A stretch of DNA of 64,000 nucleotides from Branchiostoma floridae. Its lineage: Eukaryota; Chordata; Leptocardii; Amphioxiformes; Branchiostomatidae. A model generated the notes under the pieces. That model searched no databases. It saw only the letters and a program-made list of their open reading frames with translations, and had not been told where the DNA came from. A program made the position numbers and the translations under genes. Where the stretch lies: positions 20,578,547-20,642,546 of the forward strand of contig NC_049987.1 of assembly GCF_000003815.2 (NCBI RefSeq). Reading direction: 5' to 3'. This document shows positions 44,401-55,937 of this stretch, piece after piece (within the stretch, counting starts at the first letter, position 1; each line of letters begins with the position of its first letter).

Positions 44401-46036
44401 TTCGAGAGAAAAATGGGTCAACAAAAACATGTAGCGGGAAATGGAGCCGTGACTCAATTTGCGAAAATGTGGTAGGTACCAAAATTGACCAAAATCTTAA
44501 TAATGGCAAATTATTCAGCCTTCTGAAAACAAATTTCTGCATAATGTTTTTTTTAAATCAGAATCTTGTGTAGTCTGGTAAAGACTACACAGAGCTGAGG
44601 GCCGAAGCAGAAAAAATGGCGCGCCACGCGGCAGTAGCAGGTCCCGTGATGACGCTACCTCATAATCCCCTCAACAATTACAGAAAGGCTCAAGATCTCC
44701 GAGATAGGGGGATGAAGTACCACACCCTTCACAAACCCTCATAGTGGACTAAACCTTAATTTATAGATATCATTGATGACTTGCCTCCATCAGGCCTTTC
44801 TATGGGTTTTTGGACAGTGGAAATTATTACCGTAAAAACAGGGCAAATTGGAAATAACGCGGGCAGGATCACACTCCCCATCGGGCTAATTAATGAATTC
44901 TTATTGTTGCCAAAATTCCTTGGCAAAATTCTCTCAATAACCAACTTCACGTAGTTTAGTAGGGATCATGCACACTACATCACACACCACTAAGGATTTC
45001 CTCTATCATTTAGATCATAGGGAAACTTGACCACACGGTAACCCACCGAGCCCAAGTTGGCATAAAATTACGAAGACAACATGGAAGACTTGTATTACCT
45101 GGTCTGATTTGAATAATCACTTACAGGCACCATTAAATCTATCATCTAGGTACAGATTTTTGGTACGGAATCAAGAGCAATCAGCAACAAGAAAATTTTC
45201 ACAAGCTACTTTCTAAACGTTCTCAATCCCGAAGAACACTAAATTACTAAAAGTGTGATCTTTGGACTCTCGCAGTTGTCTGTATGGGAAGCCGTCTGAT
45301 AACAGGTGCAGCGTGCATTTCTTGTGCAAATTTGAAAATCATGAAAATTACAAGTAAAGAACAGCAAAAATGAGCTGAAAAGCAGTCACTAGCCTTTTCT
45401 GCATCGTTCTAGCCTAACTTCGTTCTTTCGAGTGATATAAAAGTTGCGTTGCTACAGTTTTGGACAAGTGTTCTTTCGATATCCCCAAACCCCCGCCAAA
45501 CGTGGCAATGCAAACAAGACTACATACCGACGCGCAAAACATTCCGGACAGATGCCGAGATTTGTGGTTATTAAAAAAATGAAATAAGCGAATCTCACCT
45601 GCTCCTCCAGGGCCATGATCCTATCGTACATGTCGCTCTCCTCTCCGGCGCTAAAGTGGGAGCTGGAGTGACTGGAGGTGGACTCTCCGGCGCTGCTGCC
45701 TGTCGAGCCGAGCCGGCGGCGTTGTCGGCGCCGCTGCGGAGGGCTCGGGGGAGGAACCGACGGGCGCCTGACCGCGGTGGACCCGCTACGGACGAGAGGA
45801 TGGCGGCTTCCCATCGGAGGTCTCCTGGTAGCTTGGTTCGACTCCATTGACTTGAGGTGGACGTAAAGAACGTAGACGAAGAGGACTCCGAGAAGCGGGA
45901 AACACCAGAAGAAGAAGATGGCTGCGAACGCCGTGCGCCTGTCCTGGTTCTCGCTGGGTTCTACCTCGTCCCTTGCTTGCTCTCGGAGCACAATCCAATT
46001 CGTCGGCTGCTCACCGAACTGGTTCAACTTAGGCAT
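41477..46036 (-). CDS. Unrecognised single-pass membrane protein with coiled coil, 343 aa
   Basis: Three exons: 45599-46036, 42476-42658, 41477-41887 (344 codons, all phase 0). Residues 36-60 form one strong hydrophobic helix (FFFWCFPLLGVLFVYVLY). No signal peptide precedes it, so a type II/III or tail-out topology is possible. Then comes a basic Pro/Arg/Ser region with RRRQRRR, and a coiled coil about 134-232 (LEEQVTTLTAELKQAR, LLLEENESLKVENEALKVQL). The C-terminal part holds two copies of a motif: DQQTAAARRSAYFRSQSAP and DQQTAAAVRRAAYSRSKSAP. It ends in a basic KKMFRKFRR patch. I do not recognise the family. ER or vesicle tethering would fit the layout but is only a guess. The start lies in a GC-rich block typical of a promoter-first-exon region. 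Confidence 0.75.
42048..42072. repeat. (CT)n simple repeat
   Basis: Pure CT run in the second intron of the coiled-coil membrane gene. Confidence 0.95.
42195..42300. repeat. Dispersed repeat copy (cttgggccacacaggccact family)
   Basis: Contains gcccatctcagtttcctt, agcccttggcccacacaggc, ggactagtccact and ggaggtgtgttca. Matching copies lie at 55105-55205 and, weaker, 27345-27425. Confidence 0.7.
42730..42846. mobile_element. MITE, tctccaagcagatcctacgg family (short copy)
   Basis: Ends tctccaacagtccaaccaga then tcctacggtgccataag, and caccgtaggatcagcttagaga. It lies 72 bp outside exon 42476-42658. Confidence 0.8.
43690..44285. repeat. Large intron with a direct repeat about 530 bp apart
   Basis: gcgcccaggtgagagatggg plus tcggtcgtgaaccggtcggc (43690-43740) recurs as acgcccaggtgagagggagg plus tcagtcgtgaactggtcggc (44222-44272). 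A MITE-like pair (tgcttggagat, gccgtagga) lies at 44178-44221. The rest of the 42659-45598 intron shows nothing I recognise. Confidence 0.55.
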
Positions 46037-49000
46037 ATGCTACCGAACGCTATTTCTTCCCAGATATCACTGTACGGCCCAAAAAAGTCAATGTACAGGT
46101 AAAAACAAGAACAGCGTCCTCAGGCCGACCCTCCCTGACGCTTGTCTGCGCGTCTGTCCACACGGCTGCTGGGACGGAGTTGTCTTGGCGCCAAAATGGA
46201 CGCGTCCCCTCACGGGAGCCGCCTATTGTCTTACACCATGCAAATGAGATAATCCTGTTTGCTTTGCATTTCTGTCACTGCCTGATGACAGCAGAAAATG
46301 GCGGACAACTTCGGCACAAAAGTTGTCTCCAAACCTGCCGAAATTTATTTCCAACTTGGTGGAAGATCGACTTTTGCAAGAAATGGAAGAGAAAAAAAAT
46401 TACCCCACTGCATCTTTGTATTTGGTCATGTCCATATAGATGAGGCGCGAACGGTGAGCCCGTATGCTACACACATGGTAATTACATCAACCATTATGTT
46501 ACCAACGAGATAAACGCACCTCCAGGTAGTTCCATTGTCCAAGGCTGTATTGAACTTCAGGGATCGCATTGATGAACGCTCAAACATATTGTGTATTTGT
46601 GAGCCGAGGATCCTCAAACACACATCGCGCATTTGTCGCACGCAAATTCTTCACGACGCCAGGTGAAAGAAAGGTGCGAAGACGTGCAGAGTTGTAAATC
46701 CAAGCTTTGTGTTTAACTTCTTAGTGCTACTTTTAGTGCCGAAAGTGGGAAAGAAAGACATATGTCTGACCCTTTTCTTTATATCAGACACAAAAGGAAT
46801 GGTCGGCAAAAGAAAAACAAATCAAAACTAAAGAAATGTTCGCTAGATTTGCGGTAGCTACCAGTAAATATTTGTCATCACACAGTCCAAGAAGATAACA
46901 TCCTTCCACAGTCTAGAAACGAATAACTACTTACAAAATCACAAAGTATACAAGTTCTTCCAAAGAAAGGGGGTTATACCTCCTTGGTCTAAGATAATCA
47001 AATAATGGAGACACAATGAATGTAAAAGGTGACGTTTATCAATGAGTAAACAGATAAGTAGAAAGCGGGTATCATTTACCCCACACTAAATCTAGAAAAA
47101 CAATCATTCCACCTGACCGAAGCATCAGATTTCCCCTCTCGTGTTTGCGTATGTAAAATTGCGATGTTGTTTTAGCACTTGCAGCGAAATTTGATCTCAT
47201 CTAGTTCCGGTCGCCAAAAAGATCCTGTTTTTTCTCTTGACTACAAAACGCCGCTTTGATGAAATCTGCATCATTTTTTTTTGTCCGCTGAATTGATAGA
47301 ATCGATTACTTCTTTTGTTATAAATTAAAGGTAGAGATAGTGTAACTGATTGGAAAGGAGCTCCGATGGACAACGAATTTGACCATCTCTGATATCAACC
47401 GGACCCCTCTGTCCAACCTCCTTGCTCTGTCCAAGTGTTCCTTTATTTTGGAAACTTCTGCTTTAGCCTCGGCTATACGTAGGTCCTATCCACCGTAAGA
47501 AATAATGCTTTAAAGCTGAACATAGAGTGTCCCTAGTCTACCAATCAGTGCTTACTAGTAGTCTCTACAAGAAATTGAAAAAAAAAGTTGTAGAAAATAC
47601 GGATGTTCCTTTAGCAAAAAGAGATCTTTTCTTTAACCTCGCTCGATATATACAAAGCCGTCACAGTCACCTGGTGAATTATTCAACTTATTTTACCAAA
47701 TTTCTTATACATGTACTAGTATTTTTCATCAACCCGCGGACTCTGGTAGAGACTAATTATAAAGGGAAACACTGAATTCAACCTTTGGTGAGGCTGCTGG
47801 ACCCGAGTGAATACACACGCCGAGTGGCACACCTGGGCTGATGACGTCACCATGGTCGCCAAGCAGACGTCAGGATCACGCTCAATCAGCGTTTCACGCA
47901 TCCAAGGAGGATAAAGAATGAAGACGTACGTTTATGCTAACAAGCTAAGTACAGGTCAAGGTGAATAGAATACAGTTCCAAGTGATTCTAAGTACAAATT
48001 GGGTAAGGATGTGATGTAAAACTAGCACTATACAAAGTCTGAAGTATAATAGTATGTACGGGTTCAACTTTGAGGTTTATTTGAGTTCGTCCTCGGTGGC
48101 CTAAGGGAGACAAAAAAATTTCCAGTGATAATATCTTCATCATTTTGTCGAGTTTATACCTGCTAAGCCAAAAGAAAAGGAAAAAAGAAGTCAAACGCAT
48201 TTTGTAACCCAACAGGGCAGTGTAGGTGCCATTTACATGTATGTCGGCTGTTTGCTTTGTACTTTACGTACAAGAAAAACTTTCACTAGTTCTCGTAGCG
48301 TTACAAAAACAGGGGTGTGACATCTTGCACCAGACGAAAAGTGTTCTAATAGAGGTGCGACACAAGAGGTGCGACTTGATTAATTTTGTTGTGTCTGGTT
48401 ACTCGATAATGAGTCTTTGAAGTTTGATAATGAATGATACAAAAAGAGAAAAGCCAGAAACAAAAGTTAAGTAGAAGTAAGAGAAATACGCAGGCAAAAT
48501 ACAAATAGCATTTTCATATCAATAGCCAAAAGTTTAACTCACAAAAAATGAAGAAAGAAAGGAAGGAACGAATATGCAATGAGGTTTTATCAAGAGGTCT
48601 TGATCTACTCTCCAACCAGATCTAGAGGTCCGGCTCCTGGCGGACACGAAGAATAGGGAGCAAAATAGAAAGCCCCACAGCCTAAAACGCGTAGAAACAG
48701 CCGGAACCGAACCACTACTAGGAGAGTAACTCTGCTCAAGGAAGGAGACATAAAAGACTCGGCAGCTACAATAGGGATGGATACTGGGCTACTGTTCCTA
48801 TGATAATCCTGGCTTTACCGGCACTTTTGCCCGGTTCTATGCGCCCACAATAGACGGCTACATTCTGTACCGTCCCCGAGTGTTTACCCGCGCCTATGTG
48901 CCATGTTTACCGGGGCGTGGTCCATTGTTTCAGCATGATAGATAAGAGGACAAACCTTAGCCTGGGTACCGGTCTGTTTCCCGGGCTTACAGTGCTACCA

Positions 49001-50377
49001 AACCACACAGGTTATTTACCAAACAGAGGTTTCAGTCGGGATGTATCAGTGGGGTTCAAGCTGACCATGCCAACCATATCCGACCTTTTGGCGTAGTAGC
49101 TAGCGTCGTTGGGTTCGTGAGCTGACGGCCCGGGATCGAATCACTGGAGCCAGGAGACTTTTTCTTTCTTTTTCTTTTTGTTTCTATTCGCCTCTTACAC
49201 CTGTCCTGGAGAATAGTAGTGGCCAGGAGTTCTTTGAAAGGATGTAGCCGTAAGAATTCCCTATAACCTCCCTGATCTCCAAGCAGATCTTTTGGTGGCA
49301 GGATCAATCACCATTGATTCAATCAATGATAAAATAATTATAATGTTACGTCACGTAGCATTATGGTACGATGTTTGGCTCAAAGTCTATCGGTCCTGAT
49401 ACTGGTATGCTCCGACGTTGTGCCCTTGGAAAAGGCACTCAACACTTAATACATCACTTTGGTCGAAACGAGTCCCTAGATAGCTTTGATTAGGGATGTC
49501 CCTCCGATAGGACCTTAAATAGAGTCCTGTGTTTTTGGAGAGCCACACCTCGAGCACGTCCAAGAACCCACCGCACTTAAATGAAAACAAGAGGGGTCCT
49601 TCTCGGTGCAAGTGGAAAGCTGTCCGGATGTGCAGCTTGTACTCCTCTATTGCACTATGAACAATATTCTACAGTCGGATATATAGCGATAGTGTATGTA
49701 ATATCAGGAGCACTATCTGTAGTTGAACTTTGACCTACAACCTTTCTTAACCCCATCTTACGATGTAGCGTACGCGAAAGCAATGTGACAATCTGTCCAG
49801 TAGGTTGTACTTGTTTATGCGCTGAACAACTCCAAACCACCAGTTGGCACGCGTGAGTAACATTTCAGTATTGTAATCAAAAGTCAGTTGCTACATACTG
49901 CCGTGTTTTTTTCCGGAGCAACCCCTTGGCCAATATTGTCACGATCTGTAAACGTTAACACTATATATACAGGTACATACGTTCTCCCATGCTTGGTCGC
50001 ATCGGCTAGGAGGTTGGTGATCCTCAGATGTATGTCTGTCTTTATAACTTTGTAGATATGTCTTGAGTTTGAAGATAACGATCAGTCAATATTATTGATT
50101 ACGGCTCAATATTGATTTGAATTGATACGGATAAATAAATGAAATGACATGTAATGTTACTTGAGGAAGGATGCAGTGAAGGTCTTTCAATCATTAACAC
50201 CGTTACCTTTCAGACTCAGACCACTGTTGTGCCAGGCTCGTTGTGCCGCGGCAGCTGGGCGGGGCTTGCGCCTGACGGAACAGGTGGGTCAACAACAAGT
50301 CACGCGGCCCGAATAGTTCTACTTCCGCGTAGAGCCACAGACCGGGTTACCAGCACACCTACTGTCCCGAGTTTACA
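46037..50377. other. Spacer between the coiled-coil membrane gene and the DUF1349 gene
   Basis: The GC-rich block around 45650-46200 is probably the promoter of the minus-strand gene. The remainder holds scattered repeat debris (a MITE-end-like tctccaaccagatctag at 48606, tctccaagcagatctt at 49274, and a common repeat with gttgtgcccttggaaaaggc at 49420). There is also a tRNA-like SINE head. No coding region could be supported. Confidence 0.5.
49089..49153 (+). mobile_element. tRNA-like SINE head
   Basis: A-box-like tggcgtagtagc and B-box-like gggatcgaatc are spaced as in a tRNA, followed by a T-rich stretch (gactttttctttc). The stem pairing is poor, so a tRNA-derived SINE or tRNA pseudogene is likelier than a functional tRNA. 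Confidence 0.5.
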
Positions 50378-53300
50378 ATGGCTGGTTCTCACACGCACCC
50401 GCTCACCCTGCCCTTCGCCACCACGTTCGACACCGTGCAGATGCGACCTGAGCTGACCTGGCTGAACGAGCCGCAAGACTTCATGCTCCGGGCAGACGGG
50501 ACCAACGGCATCCTCGTCACACCGGTCAGGGTTAAGTTCAAGTAGAGTAGAGTAGAGTAGAGTAGAGTAACTGTAGAGTAGAGTAGAGTAACTGTAGAGT
50601 AGAGTAGAGTAACTGTACTAGTGTAGAGTAACTGTAGAGTAGAGTAACTGTAGAGTAGAGTAACTGTAGAGTAGAGTAACTGTAGAGTAGAGTAACTGTA
50701 AAGTAGAGTACTAGTAGAGTAACTGTAGAGTATACAAGAAGTCAAAAGTATAAAGAAGTCAAACCCATCAAATAGCTTAGGTAGAAATAGATTTAGTTTA
50801 GACGTTATTCCCTTTTGATTTATCTATGAATATCATTTCCCTTCTTTGTTAAGTATGTTTATGTATACCGCTAAGTACTACTTTACTTTGTGTGCAATTA
50901 GCCCTTGGGCATGAATTTGCAATAAAGATATAATAAAAGTATAGTAACTGTACTAGTGTAGAGTAACTGTAGAGTAACTTTACTAATTTTAGAGTAGAGT
51001 AACTGTAGAGTAGAGTAGAGTAACTGTACTAGTGTAGAGTAACTGTAGAGTGGAGTAGAGTAGAGTAACTGTAGAGTAATAGTAGAGTAACTGTAGAGTA
51101 GAGTAACTGTACATGTACTAGTGTAGAGTAACTGTAGAGTAACTTTACTAACTTTAGAGTAGAGTAACTGTAGAGTAGAGTAGAGTAACTGTACTAGTGT
51201 AGAGTAACTGTAGAGTAACTTTACTAACTTTAGAGTAGAGTAACTGTAGAGTAGAGTAGAGTAACTGTACTAGTGTAGAGTAACTGTAGAGTAACTTTAC
51301 TAACTTTAGAGTAGAGTAACTGTAGAGTAGAGTAGAGTAACTGTAGAGTAACTTTACTAACTTTAGAGTAGAGTAACTGTAGAGTAGAGTAGAGTAACTG
51401 TAGAGTAACTTTACTAACTTTAGAGTAGAGTAACTGTAGAGTAGAGTAGAGTAACTGTAGAGTAGAGTAACTGCAGAGTGGAGTAGAGTAACTGAGAGTT
51501 CTTCGGTTGGGTAGGAGTATCACTCCAGTTGGAACCGCTCCTCTTGAACTCCTACTATCCAACCAGCTTTAAATACTGTCATGATGGTTCTGTGTGGATT
51601 ATCCAGTGCTCTATAGTTGTACATAACTGGGTGATCTTCAATGTAGGCCGGCCATTGTACCATTTTGATGATGAAGCCTTTTCATGTAGGCTGTGACAAA
51701 ATTAAGCGCTGACAAATGGTCCAAGGTAGTCTTAATAATCTTTTTTTGCATGACTATGAAGACTGTCTTCAGTTTGCTATCGTGTGACTCATGTGACATT
51801 TACCTGTGTGTAGTCAAGCGGAACTGTCAAACTTCCATGTGGTCCAAGTCTGTGTGGCTTTGACTTCACTTTCAAAGTCTAAAATAGTATTCACTAATTT
51901 TGGGAGCTTTGTGGTATATGAGGGACTAGTTTTTGAACGTCGGTGGAACTGCAATATATATCCTAAAAAACTTACTTGAAAGAGTCCAAAATATGCGAAA
52001 AGACGAATTATTTATTGCACAGCCCGAAACCTAAAGATATAAGCCTTGCAGCACGATGCACCCAACCTCGCAAGTCTTTAGATAAAACTCAGTGTCACAG
52101 TGTACACTTTCTACCTACGGCGCCATATTATACATTGTGTCACACAATGTTTAATATGCTTTTAGGAGTGTACATACGACACACCCTCTCTGACCTCCCC
52201 TCCATAGTTCCATAGAACAGCTCAGCGAGATAAGGCATTCTATGGCTCATGGAACGTTGAATTCATACTTCTTGTTTCTCCACGGATGGTTAAGGCAACT
52301 TAAATATGCCTGAACTACTAAAAAAATTGTAGATTTCCAATCATTTTGGCCAAATCACTGGGTCAAGCTCTCTCTTTGCTGTTACTGACATGTATGTACC
52401 AGTGTACTTCTCCTTTTGCTTTCTTTTTTTGTATCCTGTTGAAAAATATACACGCATTTTATATTAAGTATTAATAAGGAAATAAATGTTTTAGATGGTA
52501 TTTGTGGTTGAAATTAATCATTAATATTTCGTGTGTTTATTATTGTTTCAGAAAGAAAAGAGTGACTTCTGGAGGAAGTAAGTACAAAAGTGAAACTGCT
52601 AAATAGATCATGTACAAGTCAGTAAAGGGACGGTTCATGACAGCACCCTGGGTCATATTTTTCTTTAAAAAATTATTGCTTGTGCATAAAAATAAACTCC
52701 CCTCAAAAAGTTTCCTTCATTATGTAAGTGGTCAGGAAGGTTGAACAAATGAGTATGGAAAAGATTATGAATTTTTTTCGCTCACATATTCTTCTTTGAC
52801 CTTGGCATTCTAAGACATTAGTATATGTTTTCTGATATATTTATTTACATCCACGGTACTTATTTCCTAATTTTGCAGCTGCTTTGTAACCATTTAAGGT
52901 ATGGTTGGAAACTTTTCTTTTTTGGACATGGCCAAAAATTGATGCACGCGCGTACGCACGGATGTCATCCAAATAATAAAAAACAACATGGCTTCACCTT
53001 GACTGAAGTTATAACGCTATGGTTTTCTTGTGATATACAGTATGTTGTCCACTGGTGTCTCTGACTGAATGTAACACGTTTTGTTTTACATGTATGGTGG
53101 GCGGCACCGTTGGCCCACTTGGAAATTAACTCTCAAAAGTTGTAGGGGCTACCCACCTGTTCTGAGATGAATAAATAAATAAATGAATAAAACCAAAACT
53201 TGTTCCCATCAGAACCTACTACACCCCGGAGCTTATCAACGATAATGGCCACCTGCTGTATGCCCCCGTCACAGATACCAACTGTGTCATGGAGACCTTG

Positions 53301-55085
53301 TTCGAGGTGTCTGCTGCCAACCAATTTGACCAAGTAAGCATACATTTTAAACACACACATTCATGTACTAGTATTTTTGAGTAGATTCAATTTTGCAATT
53401 TGGGTGGAAAGTGTCTTTAGGCAGTGTTTTATGTTTGCGGTTGGCGGTGGCAAGAAAGCGCATATTTATATGTGAACACCACGAAGATTTAACCATTTCG
53501 AATATTTAAAAATCCCAACACTTTCATTGGGGTGGATTTTGATCATTTGTCTATTAAAAATATAGTCATTAATTTTTTATCTATAGCTGTGAATTCCTTG
53601 ATATTTCTATCCTTCAACACAGGCAGGTCTGATGGTGCGGTACGATCATGAACACTGGCTGAAAACGGTGAGTTTATACAACTGTCAAGATTTGATAACA
53701 TTCTTTGCCATAGTAACAAGAAGGAATCACTTCAGCAACAAATGTCAATCATTATGGTATCAATCTTCAATAACACCTGTAATGTCTTCTAATGTAAAAT
53801 TTTGCATTATTTCATCAACCAGAACTTGCCTACTTTTAAAGATCAGAATTTGGTTTGTTTTTCTGTCATTTCTTGCACTGCTACTGCTAGTTTTGGTTTG
53901 TTTTCAGTTCAGTTCAGTCATCCATCTGATGACACTATGAAGTCCCTCCAGATACTAGTAACACAGTCTCGCATGACAGTCATGAGGTCCCTGTCTCGCA
54001 TAACCATTAAACTGTCTTAATTGCATAAACCACCTTTGTTGCATAACACACATTACGCACATGTAGCTTGTATTTTAGCTATGTATGACAGTGCTGTGAG
54101 GTTTGATCCATGCACACAGAATAGACCCTTAAAATTTTTGATACCTGTAAGTGGTGGGATCTTCAAGGAGTTCACAATGTTTCTCCTCAAACACGGGAAC
54201 CCCTGCTCTACATCCCATCCCTAACTGAAGCTAGTTACTCGTATTCACCCGTGTAGGGTTTGGAGTATGTGGATGGCCATTTCCGGCTGAGCTGTGTGGT
54301 CACCAATGTCTACAGTGATTGGTCCACCCAGGACTGGCCATCAGGGAGACTGTCAATCAGAGTATATCGTCAAGGCAACGATTATGTGGTGAGGACATGT
54401 TGGATTTTGAGTTGTTATGGATTATTCTCCTCTTCCATATCCATCTTATGTTACACTTGCTTGATTTTATTTATATCTGCGAATCAAAGTTTTATCATTT
54501 TTTAAAAAGAAAATCATGCTCCCTTGTAACAAGTCTCTATCAGTCTCCATAGGTGTCAGAAAAATAGTCCAAATTGGTCATAGAATGACGGGCAATTGTT
54601 TTACTGTGTATATACCATTGTAAGTTACTTGTTTCATATTATCATTGTATTGTATATCTGCATATTACTTGATTTATTTGTGACATGGGGCCAGTATCCT
54701 CAGTCAAAGACTAACTACAAGACCACCTGTTGTTACTAGTAGTCATCTGTCCATCTCGAAAGATGATGGTAGCACTCTCTGGATTGAGTTCTGAAGTTGC
54801 TGTCTCTCTCTGGTTTTGTCGTCTTTACTACTGTTAGATTCATCCTATTTCGTTTTGTTTCTTTCCATCCTATGTTTATTCCAGGTGGAAAACAAGGCCC
54901 ATGATGAGGACAGGTGGGACTTTATCCGGATCCTCCACCTTGAGCCCCCCGTGCCGACCTCTGACCCGCAGGTGGCCATGATGGGACCCATGGTCTGCGC
55001 CCCCACGGCCAGCGGCGGCACCGCGCTCTTCCACAAATTCAATGTGCGACATTCCGACGGCTACCTACAGTACCATCACAACTAA
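50378..55085 (+). CDS. DUF1349 (concanavalin-like fold) protein, 223 aa
   Basis: Six exons: 50378-50524, 52552-52577, 53213-53333, 53623-53667, 54257-54388, 54885-55085 (224 codons). The protein fits the DUF1349 pattern well along its whole length: WLNEPQDF, KSDFWRKTYY, DNGHLLYAPV, FDQAGLMVRYDHEHWLKTGLEY, VVTNVYSDWS, LSIRVYRQGNDY, MMGPMVCAPTASGG. DUF1349 proteins are about 190-210 residues, have a beta-sandwich fold related to concanavalin-like lectins and glycosidase accessory domains, and are common in bacteria and fungi. No signal peptide, so it is probably cytosolic. The function is not known. Exon 2 is only 26 nt. Intron 1 carries a long minisatellite. Confidence 0.88.
50541..51495. repeat. 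agagtaactgt minisatellite in two blocks
   Basis: Blocks 50541-50735 and 50942-51495 consist of tagag pentamers and gtagagtaactgtagagtag units. In the second block a higher-order unit of about 60-75 bp (with aactttactaactttagagt) repeats at least five times. The first block starts 16 bp after the exon 1 donor of the DUF1349 gene. Confidence 0.93.
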
Positions 55086-55104
55086 AATTTTGTACACAGC
55101 TTTG

Positions 55105-55205
55105 TGTATATTAGGGGCAGTTCCCATCTCTATTTCTGTAGCCCTTGGGCCACACAGGCCACTATAGTAGAGGACTAGTCCACTTCTGCTAGAGGTGTGT
55201 TCACC
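55105..55205. repeat. Dispersed repeat copy (cttgggccacacaggccact family)
   Basis: Contains cagttcccatctctatttct, gtagcccttgggccacacag, ggactagtccacttctgct and agaggtgtgttcac. It resembles 42195-42300. Confidence 0.75.
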
Positions 55206-55570
55206 CCTACCATATTTTCTTCTATGTGCTGGGTGCTAAGCAGAGAAGCAATGCGTTCAATAGAATACTGTCAGGTAATAACAAGGGAACCATACGTATA
55301 CTCTTTCCCTCATTGAGCAAATCAATTAATAATAATATTATAATAAACAAATGGAATTGTTTAATAATAGATAGTACCTATGTATGTGTACCTATTTCAT
55401 TCAAGACACCTTTTGATTGTAAATAGTAATAAAAAGAAATTGTTACTACATTGACTTTGTCTGAGTGAGTCATATATTTTAAAGTATTGTCTTCCTTCAT
55501 GTCTTCATCAATGCAGTTTCTCTTCTAGAGCAAATAGTGTACAGGGCTAATGTAGGGAATTTACTATATA

Positions 55571-55736
55571 CAGTAGAAGCCAGTTAATTGCACAATGGAT
55601 TAACACACACTTCTGTTAACTGCACGGAATCCCCAAATCGGTTCGGTTCAGCTGGATAACTTCGCATTATTGCGCCAGCGGAATACTTGCACGAAATACA
55701 CTGGCAAATAGGCTGCGCAATTAAACGGCTATACTA
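55571..55736. mobile_element. MITE, pogo/Tigger-like
   Basis: Starts cagtagaagccagttaattg and ends with the inverse caattaaacggctatact; internal gttaactgcac motifs. About 80 percent like the copy at 21169-21350 by eye. Confidence 0.75.
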
Positions 55737-55937
55737 TAGCATCCTTTGTGACAAGGAAACAGACATCAAAGAAATACAAGCCAAAATTGATTGTTCTTCA
55801 TTTACCTCATCTTAACAAGTACATACCTGTCTAAAACTGAGCAGATATGGTGATATGGTCCCATGTTACTGTCAAGAAAAACTACAGTATATATGTGCTA
55901 CATGTACATTTCTACTTGTTTCCTACATATTGCCACA

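Larger units (their letters stand above)
55086..55937. other. Convergent spacer between the DUF1349 gene and RPUSD2
   Basis: Contains a dispersed repeat copy at 55105-55205 and a pogo-like MITE at 55571-55736. Nothing else is seen. Confidence 0.6.

Noticed and set aside
49089-49153. Functional tRNA gene
   Set aside because: A and B boxes are present, but the acceptor and anticodon stems do not pair well by eye. A SINE head is likelier.
50389-51562. Ser/Thr/Tyr/Leu-rich minus-strand frames
   Set aside because: Translation of the agagtaactg minisatellite on the antisense strand.
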